Shown here in pieces: positions 51,247-62,051 of a DNA stretch of 64,000 nt. The DNA lies in contig OZ038324.1 in NCBI GenBank assembly GCA_964035795.1, positions 1,257,524 to 1,321,523 of the forward strand, given 5' to 3'. Position 1 is the first letter of the stretch. Each line of letters begins with the position of its first letter. A model generated the notes under the pieces. It searched no databases and was not told the DNA's origin. It was given only the letters and a program-made list of their open reading frames with translations. This DNA comes from Pterobdella sp. o SKG-2022 (taxonomy: Eukaryota; Annelida; Clitellata; Hirudinida; Piscicolidae). A program made the position numbers and the translations under genes.

Positions 51247-52284
51247 TCAAGGGTAAAATTTCTTTGGTTTGAATCTGTAGTCAGGCAGGTTGGACTTGCG
51301 ATGGTAGATCTCATAGGGGTCATTGACATAAGCATGTGGCACCTTGTACTCCAGATTGACCATCTGCATCAAACCAGGTTTGAGTGTTTATATGGGGTTG
51401 GTGCTGAAAAGGAAACTTGTGAATATAAAATGAATAAGATAAAATTTAATTGAACATATATATGATGTGCAGATCATAAACAAAATGGAAAACCAAGCTG
51501 GATATAGAGTTCTAAACGCTGTACAAGTTATTGTTGATGGAATGATTTTAAAACCTTATCAAGTCTGATGCATTGTGATTTGTTACAGACAACATGTTGT
51601 CTCAGTCTATGAACTCTTCTTAAGCTTTTTTTCCACAATCTTTTACTCTTTCCTGCTCTTGACCGAATCCATAGACCATTATACAATCGGAAGAACCTGT
51701 TGATGAAAAATGGGTGAAACTAACTTTGAGGAATGTATTGTGGTGGATGCAAAATGAAGCAACCTGTCAGGCACTTCTTGCATTGTCTCTGACTCCCCAA
51801 ACAGATTGTATCGGATCCTGGTTCGCACTTGAGTGCTTTCTATGTTTCTACAGAAATTTCAATTTGAATTATTTTAGATATGATAATGAGAATGAAGATT
51901 AGAGTTTTGATAGGTTTGAAATGTGAAATAATTATATGAGTACCTGTTCAAACATTGAAGCAATTGGTTTGTATGAAGTGGAGAGTTTATTTGGGTGGCA
52001 GCTATTAGATTTGTGCTTAAATGATGAATGCTCCCTGGCAAAATAATATATTCTTAAACATATGTATGAGACGTTATTATCGTGCAAGAAATATTTGAAA
52101 ACTTTCTAAAAGTTAAATCTATTATTCATATTAACTAGTTTACTCAGAATTTTGGAGATTTTTTAATAAAATTTTACTTATTGTTAGATTAACAGTTTCA
52201 TGCTAAATAAATAACTTGATAAAAAAATGTTGATTATATATTCAATGTAAAAAACATACTCGCAAAAGCAGAAAATAAAGACAT
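51247..52284 (-). CDS. MRPL35: Mitochondrial large-subunit ribosomal protein bL35m
   Basis: Structural protein of the mitochondrial 39S ribosomal subunit. Five exons, 52284-52260, 52034-51944, 51847-51764, 51696-51555 and 51363-51247 (phases 1, 2, 2, 0), give 152 residues. The diagnostic part is exons 3-5: DRFFRLYNGLWIRSRAGKSK, KRLWKKSLRRVHRLRQHVV, CNKSQCIRLDK, then NDPYEIYHRKSNL. These follow the family order FxRLxxGLW...KKLWKK...CNKTQxKLLDK...DPYxxYHxRxNL. The N-terminus (MSLFSAFARSIHHLSTNLIA) is free of acidic residues with scattered Arg/His, as expected for a mitochondrial import signal. All phases close. Shorter than human (about 188). The tiny first exon rests on phase and a good gtatgt donor. 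Its ATG is 107 bases from the divergent sulfotransferase ATG. Confidence 0.87.
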
Positions 52285-52391
52285 GGCAATCGCCCTTACA
52301 TTTACAACGATAATACAGTGTGAATGATTTAAGTTAACTTTTAAGCACTTTTAAAGTTAGCAAAAAGTTGTTTTTGAGCATTTGAAAGAAG
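52285..52391. promoter_or_regulatory. Shared divergent promoter region MRPL35 / Gal3ST
   Basis: Only 107 bases separate the two start codons on opposite strands, so both 5' UTRs and the promoters must overlap, or one transcript starts inside the other gene. No TATA box is obvious. Confidence 0.55.
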
Positions 52392-55300
52392 ATGAAATTC
52401 ATACAAAGATTTTTATATTTACTCATTTTAGTTTTATCATTACTTTTCATTGAAAAATTGTTACAAATTAAAACTTCAGTCAGTATTCCACAGCCTAAAG
52501 ATCGGCTCAAAAAGACCCTTTTTACTTCTGCCAAACTTGTAACCAGACCTATAATATATATAAAAAATTTCAAATGCGCAAGTTCTACAATTGCCGAAAT
52601 AATTTTTCGGTTGTCATACTACCACAAGTTGGATTTGATGGTTCCTGTAAAAAACAGAATCTATATAGGTTGGCCTTACAAACCGCATCCATCATACATC
52701 TTACCACTTGAAAACAAGTTTTATGATTTATCAAACAAACATGTCATTTATGAGCGTTCATTTTTTGAGAATCTTATGGGACCTAAAGGTTTCTATATGA
52801 CAAGTTTAAGAAACCCTTTCAAGCAATTCAAGTCACTTGTGCATTACTATAATATTTTGAATATTTCTCAAGTGCCTTTAAGTCAAGTTTGATTTTTATT
52901 CTCATTTTTTCAGAATTAATAGTTCAATATTATGATTTTTCAACCCTGAAATAAATATTAAATTTGAAACTATTTTCATAAGTATTCAAATTTCAAAGTT
53001 TTTTGTAAATCAAACTCACATCATTGAGGGATTTATGAATAATTTTTTGGTATTTTAATAAACTTTGAAAATAATGCTTTTATATTGAATATTTATTCAA
53101 CTTTTTGAAAGACTAGGTTTGAGGAATTTCTTACACATCTTCCATTCTACGACAACTTTTACAAAACTTCAAACAGCAACATTAAGTATTGTGTGCCTCA
53201 GTTTTTCTCCATGACTCGCAACCCCATGGCTTCCATTCTCAACTTCCCTTTCCTCTCTGGATTCAGTCGGTTTTTTGTTCTTTTTTGCATGCAGAATATT
53301 TGAAATGATATTCTTATAATCATAAATGTTTGTATCAGATGCCTTTTTAAAGGAAAAAGATGTTCTTGAACTGACCAAACACCATGAGAACAAAGATGAT
53401 ATAATAATCGATTTTTACAGAACCTCGAATTTTGAATCTGACGCAAACAACCAGACAAAAGACATATCCATTCTTTCAAAACTGGAAAAAAAAATTCTGA
53501 TGCCAGTAGTGCTACAGTGGATGGACAACCTCAAACTAGACTTTGTTATTTTCCAAGAGCATTTTGATGAGTCACTGGTTCTTCTGCGCAGACGATTACA
53601 TTGGAGTCTCAAGGACATCTTGTATGTGCCAAAAAACATTGGCTCCTACTCCTACAAGGTCTGTCATGCATGATAATGGGATGTTATGAAAGTGAAAATG
53701 AAAATGTTTGGACAGGGCATGAGTTAAAAGTGGGTCAGATCACATGTCTTTTAGATTGGTGTTCGTATGTTTTAGCAAGTAAGCTACATAGATCCATTAG
53801 TGTATTTTATTTTGAGATTGAGCTGAATTGAGGGATGCAAAATATAGGACAATATTCTTATTGTTTACAAAAACTTTGTCTTCTATGGCTTAGTTGTTTA
53901 TCAAATTTGAAATAATTTTCAAACAACAGCAAAAGTTTGAATTCATTTTATCTTCATCTTTTTCATCATAATTATAGTCATCACCATCATCATCGTCATT
54001 TCCCTCATCATCATCATCATCATTTCCCTCATCATCATCGTCATTTCCCTTATCATCATCATTCTCATCCTTATCATCCTCGTCTTGTCTTATTTTTTTT
54101 CAACCCAGAGCGCCCTAGTCCTGTTTGGGTGCTCTTCATGTCTCCATCAAGACCGTCCAGTGGTCGAGGAGCTCAGCCGCTCTTACGGGGTCGGTCCACA
54201 GACTCTCGGGGCCCAATGTGGTACTTATTTGGGGCAGGTGAAGAGGTGAGGGGTGTCGTGAATGTGTGTTTGGCAGAGTGGGCATGAAGGTGAGGGATGA
54301 AATGAGGGTGAGATTTTGTTGAGGTATGAGAGGATGAAAGGTGATTTATTTGATCTGAGTTGGGCGAGAGTGCGGCGAGTGTGGTGGTCTAGGGTGGTTT
54401 CTGATTCATGAATGGATGGGGATTGCTTTCTGAGGATTTTGGTGTGAGTGGATATGTAGTCATGAACTATTTTTGTGTGTATTGTTTTCATGTTGTTTTT
54501 TATTTGTGTGTGAGAGGTGGTCTGGATGGAGGAGGAGGGTATGTTTAGGGTGTAGTTGATGTTGTTGAATGTGGATTGTTTTTTGTATCTGGAGTGGGCT
54601 TCTTGTGTGGTGAGTGGGTGTAGGGGATGAGTGGGGTGAGAGGCTTTTTGTGTGAGTTGTGATGCGTGAAGTTTGAGATGGTTTTGGAGTGGGAGGATTT
54701 TGGTCTCTGAGTGGAGGTGTTGAGTGTTAGTGTCTAGGGTGCAGCCAGTGATTGTTCTCAAGGCTGCGTTTTGGATTTTTTGGAGTTTGTTGAGGGAGGT
54801 GGATGAGATGATGGGTGACCAGATGGTGTTGGCGTATTCGCTGATGGGAAAGAGTAATGTTTTGTATGTGGTGATGAGTGTTTCTTTGCTTTTTCCCCAG
54901 TGTGTTGATGTGAGGAGTTTTAGGAGATTGAGTGTTTTTTTTGCTTTAGTGATGATGTTGTCTGTGTGGGTGAAGTACTTTAGTTTGGGGTCAAAAGTTA
55001 AGCCAAGGATGGTAGGGTTGAAGGTAGTGGGGATGGGAATGTTGTTGATGTGGATGTTCAGGGGTTTGTTATATTCTGATGGGTCTGGAGTCATGAGAGT
55101 TGATGTGGTTTTGGTAGGGTTGATTTTTAGGTTGTTATTGTGAGCCCATGTGTGTATTTCATTGAGGTATTGGAGGAGGTTCTAGGTGGCTGTGTTGATG
55201 TTGGGGTGGGATGATGTTAAGGTGATGTCGTCTGCGTAGATGATAAGGTTGAGTGAGCTGATTTTAGAGAGGGGTATGTCTGAGAGGTATATGTTGAAGA

Positions 55301-58300
55301 GAGTGGATGATAGGACGCCCCCTTGGGGGACACCTGCTTTGATTTTTGTGTGTTTTGATGTGTGATTGTTGTATGAGGTGTATTTTCGGCGGCCTTTTAG
55401 GTAGTTGGCCAGGAATTTGATTATTGTTGTAGGAATGTGGGTGTTGTGTATTTTGTGGATGAGTTAGTGGATGTTGACCGTGTCGAATGCTTAGGTCATG
55501 TCGAGGGTGGTGAAGATTGTTCTATAGGGGGGGGAGGAGGGGGAAGAGGGGGGTCTTTTGAAACCAGTGATTATGGTGTTATTGATTTGATGCAGGGCTG
55601 TGGTGGTGAAGTGTGCGGCTCTGAAGCCGTGTTAGAGTGTTGGGAGGATTGTATTAGTGGTGATGTGTGGGAGGATGATTTTTTCTAGAGTTTTTGCTAT
55701 GGGAGAGAGTAGGGCTATTGGTCTGTATGAGGAGGAGAGAAAAGGGTTTTTGTTGGGTTTGGCGATGGGGGTGATGAGGGGGTTAGCTGTGTGGGGGTCT
55801 TCGTGGAGAGGGGTGTTTTTGAGGGTGTGTTATATGTGTTTGGTGACTTGGGGCCAGATGGCTTTCTTGTAGTTAGTGAGAGTTCTGAGGGGTTTAGTTG
55901 TGGGTATTTTGTATTTGTTTTTGAATGTGATGAGGATGGGAAGATGGTCGGAGTTCAAGGCTTTAAGTGTTTGCCAAGTGAGGTTGGCTGATATTGTGGT
56001 GTCTGCTGTGGTGATGTCGGGAGAGGTGGGTTGTTGATTTGGGTTGAATGGTAGTCAGGTGTGAGTGTTTTGGTTGAGAATGATGTGGTTTGAATTGAGG
56101 ATGAGTGAGGTTGTGAGTTGGCTTCTTTGGTCCATGAAAGGAAAGTACCATGTTTGTGAGTGGGCGTTAAAGTCATCTGTGATTATGGAATTGGTAAGGC
56201 TTGTGAGGTGGATGAAGAGGTTGGTGATTGAGTTGTCTATATTGTTGGTGTTGGGTGGAATGTAGACGTTTGAAATGTATAGATTGGTGTGTTTGAGATG
56301 TATTTTTGTTGTGATGAGTTCGATGTTGTTTGTGATCAGGTTTGTGGGAGTGGGGATTTGTGAGTAGGTTATGTTGTTGTTGATGTAGGTTAGCAGACCT
56401 CCAACTTTTTGGGATGAGGGTCTGTCTAGTCTAATGGCTGAGAAGTTAGGGATGTGTGGGTTTTTGTGTTTGCTGTTGAGTTTGGATTCTTGTAGTGTGA
56501 TAATGTGTATTTTTTGTTTGTGTATTAGGTGGGTGAGTTCATTTGTTTTCTTGGTGATCGAGTTGATGTTGAGCTGTATTATGTTGATGTTGTTTGGTGT
56601 TGTTAAAGAGGGAGTTGGTTGGTTTTGGGTGATTGGTTTGGTTTGTTGATGTGTGTGGAGGGTTTTTTGTGTTAGATTGTGTATGTGGGGAGGAGTTTTT
56701 GGAGTAGGGATTCGATGTATGTGACATGAATGAGGGTGAGTAAGATTTTAGTTTGATGTGTGAGCATTTGAGGTGAATCCAATGAGGGGTGGTATGATTG
56801 CATTGGATGGAGGTTTGGTATGAAGTGATTTTATGTGTACATATAGCACAGTACCACATGGGCCCCGGGTTGCTTTCCACATCTCCTGCAAGAAGCAGCT
56901 GAGCCCTTTTCCACCATTCCGGGTCTTGGTGGGGGCAGGCCATAAAAAATATGGCTTGATTTGAGGTCCTCCTTCTGAAGAGAGAGAGGACGGGGGGTGT
57001 TGAGACAGATTTGGTCCTTTTGAGGACACATTCCGACCACGTGTAGGCCTGCCTCTCTCGGGACTTCTTGTCTTGTCTACTCTTTTATCGCATCATTAAG
57101 AAGCACGAAAGACTCGACTTCGGGAGGTTATTAGCATGTGCGCATATGTCTAACCATGTTCGTGGCTAACAGTATACGTTGACAGTTTTGTTTTTGTATG
57201 TTCTTGCTGGTGTAGGTGTGTTTTTGTGTACTGGTGTATTGTTATGTGTCTAGCCCGATTTGCCTTATTTCTACAGAGCTCCACCTTTGAACTTTTTGCC
57301 ATTGACCTCTTCTTCCTTACACGTTTTTTGATCGTTCTTCCAAGTCGCTTCTTCGTTGAAGATTCTTTGACAGTGTGCACAGGTTATTTCAATTGGCGTT
57401 TGCAGCATCTTGTGCATTCTTTTTTATCCAGACCTGCTTTGCTTTTGCAAGTTTTGCCACACTCTTTTGCCTCACATGTGAATCCTCATTTTCATCGTCA
57501 TCATCATCATCGTTCCAAATCCGTTCCCATGTTAGCATGGGCTGAACACCCTGTTGAAATTATATTTTAACTGGATGATATATTTAAAAGGATTCGAAAC
57601 ATGAAGAGATGGAGAGGATATACAAAGAATGGAGCTGGGTGGACTACATGCTGTACGAGAGGTGAGGTATTCGCATCAGGTTGGTAGCTAACTTCATCTA
57701 GGTCATCCTTGAATGGGTTTCAGTTACGCAGTTGATAGGTTTTATATTGTTTCACTTCACGAGATTCGCAATATTAGGTGAAGGATCAAATGAAGATATG
57801 GCGAAATTCCCGCTAGCGAAATCTACTGCTGTTCTGGTTATTATAGAAAAGCAGCCTTAAATTGCAGGCGTTAAGATTGGTGCAGTTGAACTTCATGCCC
57901 AAGAAGAGAAATATTGGGAAAATGTCAATACCAAACAATATAATGGGGTCGAAAAAGGTGCAAGATTTCATTAACAAAATCATGGACTTTTTGTTGGAAA
58001 ATCTCAAATTTTTATGTGAGAGTTTAGTCAAGGTAATTGAAATATAAATCAAAAATACTCAAAAGAATACAAAATCCAAAAATCATTATCAAATTTAACC
58101 ATTTCCCAACTGAATCAAAAGATTTTGTATCAACAAGATACCTTTTAATGATGAAAAGTATTGTTCGGTCACTTTATCGATCGAAGCTTCATTTAATCAG
58201 TTGTTTTCAGCCCTTCTAATCACAGATTGATTTGATTGACAGGTTTCATGACGAGTTTTCTGCAGTGTTGAAGGAGCAGGGGGACGAGTTTGAAGAGGAG

Positions 58301-59853
58301 TTGCAACACTTCAAAAAGGTTCCAATGACTCTACATAGTTTCCTATTTTTTAAATATTTTTGTTTCGAAAAGTCTTATGCTCTAAGCACCTTCAAACTTC
58401 ATCATTCACAGAAACTTACATCAGACTCCATTAACATTTTCTGACATTTTTTGATTATTACAACTTGATCTTAATACGTCATAAACACACCTCACATGCC
58501 TCACCATTCTGTCTCCTATCTTGGCACCCACTATCCACACACGAGTCTCGAAGACATCAGGCAGTCATTTAATCTTGTATAACTTTCTTTTTATAGCTTT
58601 TGCTTGCAAAATACTACAACTGCGTCAACGGGAGTCCACAACAAAGGTCTCGCGCACTGTAGGAGCGGTGTCAGTTTTGAGCATCACCTAACCGTCATCC
58701 CACTAAGTTCAAGTTGGGTAGTTGGAACTTTGGCTCTATGCGTGGCCGTTCTGGAGAGGTTATTGGGGTACTGATTAGACGTAAAATTGACGTGTGCTGT
58801 GTACAAGAGGTAAGATGAAAGGGTGCTTCAGCTAGGATGGTGACAGGGAAGAACACTGAATATAAGTTCTTTTGAGCTAAAAGTAGCATTAGAATGGTAG
58901 CAAGGTATTTCATTTACATATAATGAAGGCTAACCCGGCTAGTAACAGGTTCTGAAAACTAATTTTTGAGCGCATCATAACTTTACATGAGCATCAAATC
59001 GAAGATGAAGTGACATGCTTCAAGCTCTGAATCTTCATGGGAAGAAGTTATGGTTGTAGCTCTGAACCAAGTTTGTTCCAAAAAGGAAGTATGGAGATTG
59101 TAAGAAATTCCAATGAGAAAGGAACTCGAAGCCCATTTTAGGAATAAGTTTCAATAGATAAGAGTGGTTGTGCTGAAAGCTTGTGAAAGTGGTTTGAGGC
59201 AGGTTTGTTAGAATCAGCTGATACTTTCTGTGGTTGGACCAAGGCGTCGCCTTTGACGCAGTTTTGTTGAATTACGTCTTAGTCGTTTAATGTTTCATGT
59301 AGATTCTATTTTGGTCTCAGTTTTACAATTCGATATTTTTAATTTGTTTTTTCCTCTCAGTATAGAAATTTTTGTACGCAGATACTTTCACAAATGAGGG
59401 ACTATTGTGCCTCCAATGGGCAGTGGGTGGAAAAGAGACAGAATCTGATGAGTGAGCAGCTTGAAGTCCAATCCTTGGATGTGGCACCCTTTAGGGTTGA
59501 AGCTTCAAGGTGCGTGTGTGTGTACGTTAGTGCAAGAGGCAGTCTTTGATGACCACTGCCATCTGCCATAAATGCTCAGATTATTGTTATGTTGAATGGG
59601 AAGGTCTTTATGCAATCAAAAACGCGTCAATGCCTGCCTCAATCATTTGAAGGCAGCTTTGAAGAGTCCGAAACTTTTTTTTAGATTGCTTGATGCGAGT
59701 GTTCATTTGGCGATTTTTTTGATGGTTTGAAAATTAATCATTTTCTACAGGTGGAATGAAAAAATAGAAATAAACATATTGTTTTGTATGGGTGAGTGGA
59801 AGACAAGTGAGGATAGAAGGAGCACACCCACAGACTTGCCAGACTTCTGCTGA
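52392..59853 (+). CDS. Galactose 3-O-sulfotransferase family protein (Gal3ST-like)
   Basis: Golgi type II membrane enzyme that moves sulfate from PAPS to the 3-OH of galactose on glycans or glycolipids. Seven exons join in phase: 52392-52886, 53112-53265, 53339-53658, 57591-57661, 58243-58318, 59382-59509, 59751-59853; 448 residues, normal for the family. Residues 7-20 form the membrane anchor. PAPS 5'-phosphosulfate loop: KNFKCASST (residues 58-66); 3'-phosphate region: TSLRNPFKQFKS. Further family blocks: YIGWPYKP, RFEEFL, FQEHFDESLVLL in exon 3, EWSWVDYMLYERFHDEF across exons 4-5. The C-terminal two exons (ILSQMRDYCASNGQW; ending LPDFC) are less conserved and rest on phase. Intron 3 (3.9 kb) carries two LINEs in antisense; intron 5 has a LINE endonuclease fragment. 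A weak donor (gtcggt) ends exon 2. Confidence 0.87.
53930..57055 (-). mobile_element. Jockey-like LINE with an N-terminal 2A motif and PHD-like finger
   Basis: Minus strand, about 3.1 kb. Start ATG at 56943: after 20 residues comes GDVESNPGP, a perfect 2A ribosome-skipping signature, then WYCAICTHKI and HWIHLKCSHI (PHD-like finger). The endonuclease starts at about 56585 (IIQLNINSITKKTNEL, TLQESKL) in a shifted frame. The RT has SPIAKTLEKIIL, AFDTVNIH, KAGVPQGGVLSS and IYADDITLTSS; the C-terminal part at 55094-54225 is an unbroken 289 codons with GLTFDPKLKYFTHTDNI, RTLAQLRSNKSPF and a CPLCQTHIHDTPHLFTC finger. The linker between endonuclease and RT seems shortened. The 3' tail is a (gat)n-rich run at 53935-54070. 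Few stops: one of the youngest elements here. Confidence 0.9.
56860..56883 (-). other. 2A ribosome-skipping motif (DVESNPGP)
   Basis: Eight codons for D-V-E-S-N-P-G-P at residues 21-28 of the LINE's first frame. The consensus D-(V/I)-E-x-N-P-G-P is fully met, and the residue after it starts the finger domain. Confidence 0.92.
57056..57500 (-). mobile_element. 3' fragment of the zinc-finger LINE family (same family as 5290-10040)
   Basis: Minus strand reads CRNKANRARHITIH and neighbouring finger sequence, aligning to the fingers at 9640-9960, followed by the same 3' tail (cttcttaatgatgc, aataaaagag, gacaagacaagaag). The tail ends where the 2A LINE begins. Confidence 0.85.
58620..58930 (+). 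mobile_element. LINE endonuclease fragment
   Basis: LKVGSWNFGSMRGRSGEVI, then RRKIDVCCVQEVR and KGASARMVTGKNTEYKFF: the N-terminal part of an APE endonuclease (family pattern LNVGTLRGRSGEVVE...RRVDVCCVQETRWKG). Truncated; in intron 5 of the sulfotransferase gene. It probably belongs with the post-RT pieces at 2040 and 46320. Confidence 0.78.
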
Positions 59854-60950
59854 CCTTCTCATCATTCCAATGGAAGTCTTCATGAATTTGTATCTTGAGA
59901 ATGCATGCGTTTGTATTTATATATTTCCTTCAACTTAAAATTTTCTTACAAGTTTCTTTGCATTTTTGATGTTTTACACGATCTTTTGTTTCATATTTTT
60001 AAATTTTTTATGTTTTGGTAGCCTCAATGCCAACAGCATTCCATTCCATAGCTCCAACTTTCCATTCTCATCGTTTTTTCTCGTTCTCTGTGTGAGTGAG
60101 TTTTTGAGGATTTGGGGTGCTTTCGATATCTTGATTCTCATATATTTCCACAACTATCACTTTTTTTTGTACATTTCATGTGAAGTTTGTGTTAAATTGT
60201 CGAGGATTTCAAGCTTAAAGAGAAAAAAAGCTGTTTTTAGCAACATACGTATGCGATTTATATCATTGGAGACTGTGTCTATGTTATATTCACCTGCTTT
60301 TTAGAATTGTCAATAAAAGAGTTTTGCATTTTTTGTACAGAAAAATTGTTGAATATTAATTTATAAGTTTTAATACTATAACTTTTCAGCATTCCTTTCA
60401 TACGTAACATGCGCGAATGACGTTTTGAAAAATTGAAAAGTTGGTAAACATTCTTATCTTAAATTATCTATTCACTATTTATTTTTAATTTTCTTAAACT
60501 GCTCTTTTTGCTTACTTTTTATTCCTTCCTCTCACAAATGGCACTGGGTGACACTTGTGTTCTCGATATCACCTGAGAGTTTCTGCTTCCTTCACTTCAT
60601 GGCGCCTTCAGTCATCTTCCGGAAATTATTTAGCTTTCTCAAATTCAATTTTATTTATTTGTCTACAAATGTCTCCAATTCCCATTCAAAACTTCATCTC
60701 GAAACTATATGACTTGATTGCTTTTTATGCGTCTCATTTTTTTATTCCTTAATTTTAAATTTTTCTGATTTTATTTTTGGAAATGACTTGCCACAACAAC
60801 ACTGCTTCTTGACATCTCACTCTGAAATTGTAAAAACATTCTTATTCTCAAATCTTATTTTTACCTCATGAACATTTTTTCAGCATAGAAAAAGACAGAA
60901 AAATCAAAAAAATTAATAAAAAGAAAACTTGTTGAAACGAATCATTAAAG
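59854..60950. other. Sulfotransferase 3' UTR and spacer
   Basis: 3' UTR to about 60335, with a poly(A) signal at 60312-60317. The rest to 60883 shows no gene. A good acceptor (tttttcag) at 60883 suggests the 5' UTR of the next gene begins there as a second exon. Confidence 0.5.
60312..60317 (+). promoter_or_regulatory. Poly(A) signal, sulfotransferase gene
   Basis: AATAAA 458 bases after the stop codon, followed by a T-rich stretch (ttttgcattttttgt). Confidence 0.5.
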
Positions 60951-61271
60951 ATGGCTGACTTCTGTTGTTGTTGCTGTCCTCCAGCATGTCCACCTCCATG
61001 CCCTTGTCCACCTCCCTGCCCCCCTCCTCCCGCGCCCTCCAAAACATTCGAATGCTGCTTGTGCCCATGTTGCCAAGGTTGTGGTTGTCCCAACTGCAAC
61101 TTCACTGGGTACATTCCCCAGAAAGAGACAGATAAATCTGAGTCCACTTCAAACGGAGGGTCCAAAGAAAAAAAAGGAAAAGGGGACAAATCAAAAAGTA
61201 AGACGAGTATGGGGTCGGACTCGAGAAAGTCCAAAGCAAGCAAGAAGGACAAAAAGAAAAAAAAGGTTTGA
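60951..61271 (+). CDS. Small Cys/Pro-rich protein with Lys/Ser-rich tail
   Basis: 106 residues. The first half is an extreme Cys/Pro sequence: FCCCCCPPACPPPCPCPPPC, then CCLCPCCQGCGCPNC, about 17 cysteines in 49 residues. The second half is highly basic and serine-rich (KEKKGKGDKSKSKTS ... SKKDKKKKK). No family recognised. No signal peptide, so the cysteines may be metal-binding, S-acylated or cross-linked; that is inference. The ATG sits in a reasonable context (aagatgg). A plausible tiny intron (gtttga at 61268 to ttccag at 61331) would change only the last residue. AATAAA follows at about 61312. The strong, uneven composition is unlike random AT-rich spacer, supporting a real gene. Confidence 0.6.
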   Translation: MADFCCCCCPPACPPPCPCPPPCPPPPAPSKTFECCLCPCCQGCGCPNCNFTGYIPQKETDKSESTSNGGSKEKKGKGDKSKSKTSMGSDSRKSKASKKDKKKKKV

Positions 61272-61562
61272 TCCGGCTTCGTTTTATCTATTCTAATTCA
61301 ATGAGATTCTTTAATAAAAAATTCTTTCCAGAACTAGTGGCATGGGTTGTTCTTTGGGTAAGTTGTTTGGAGGGTTTTGCAGATGTTGTTAGTTCAAGAG
61401 ATTTACTGGTCAGGCTTTATTTTAATAAAAATGTGTGATTGACTTGAAGTTTTCGAAAATCGAAACTAAATTTGTCAAAATCTATAAACGTACAAAAAAA
61501 TCTTTGATAAAAATCTAGCAAACAGTCGCTAGAGGGAAGCAGAGGGTAAAAGGTAAGTCGCT

Positions 61563-61650
61563 AGAGGTGGGAGGATATATAAGCAAAGCTGGGAGGATAT
61601 ATAAGCAGAGGTGGAAGCATATAATCAAAAGTAAAAGCATATATAAATAG
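61563..61650 (+). repeat. Tandem 20-24 base repeats each carrying a TATA-like core
   Basis: Four imperfect units: ggtgggaggatatataagca, gctgggaggatatataagca, ggtggaagcatataatc and gtaaaagcatatataaatag. A second direct repeat (agtcgctagag) lies just upstream at 61524 and 61556. Confidence 0.85.
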
Positions 61651-61778
61651 TGCCACACTGGTTTGTACACTTCATGTCGGTTTGCTGAAGTTTTGAGTTT
61701 CAAAAGCGTTAAAATTGAAAAGAAGAGATTGTTTCAAACTTTGTCGAATAAGAAATACTCAAAACGGATGAAAGTTGA

Positions 61779-62051
61779 ATGGATAACACATCAGACCTCT
61801 TGCACACAAGCATCACCTGCAAAGACAGGACCATTGAGGACCAGGCTAGACGCATCCAAGCCCTCGAAGCTGAACTTCAAACCCTTCTCAACAACAAGGA
61901 GTCCTTGCGCCAGCCAAGAGATGATATGCCAAACAACCTCAACTCTTTCATCCTTCCATCTACCAACCACCCTAACTCTCTATCTACCACTCCCACTACC
62001 CGTCCACCCACCCTTCCATACCACTCGTTAGTGTTATTATCAATAGAATAA
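61779..62051 (+). CDS. Possible short coiled-coil protein or first exon
   Basis: 90 codons starting 130 bases after the TATA-like repeats. The segment DRTIEDQARRIQALEAELQT is a good leucine/alanine heptad pattern; the rest is Pro/Ser/Thr-rich. A gttagt donor at about 62027 would make it the first exon of a longer gene to the right, but no continuation was seen. No family recognised. Confidence 0.3.
   Translation: MDNTSDLLHTSITCKDRTIEDQARRIQALEAELQTLLNNKESLRQPRDDMPNNLNSFILPSTNHPNSLSTTPTTRPPTLPYHSLVLLSIE

Noticed and set aside
54724..56649. Plus-strand open frames (Val/Gly/Leu-rich)
   Set aside because: Shadows of the minus-strand 2A LINE coding sequence.
58597..58646. Extra sulfotransferase exon (LLLAKYYNCVNG...)
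   Set aside because: Has a possible acceptor but cannot be joined in phase to the next exon, and overlaps the start of a LINE endonuclease remnant; exon 5 joins 59382 directly in phase.
60866..61252. Minus-strand open frame of 128 codons
   Set aside because: Shadow of the Cys/Pro-rich gene on the other strand; its Gly/His/Gln run is the complement of the Pro/Cys repeat.
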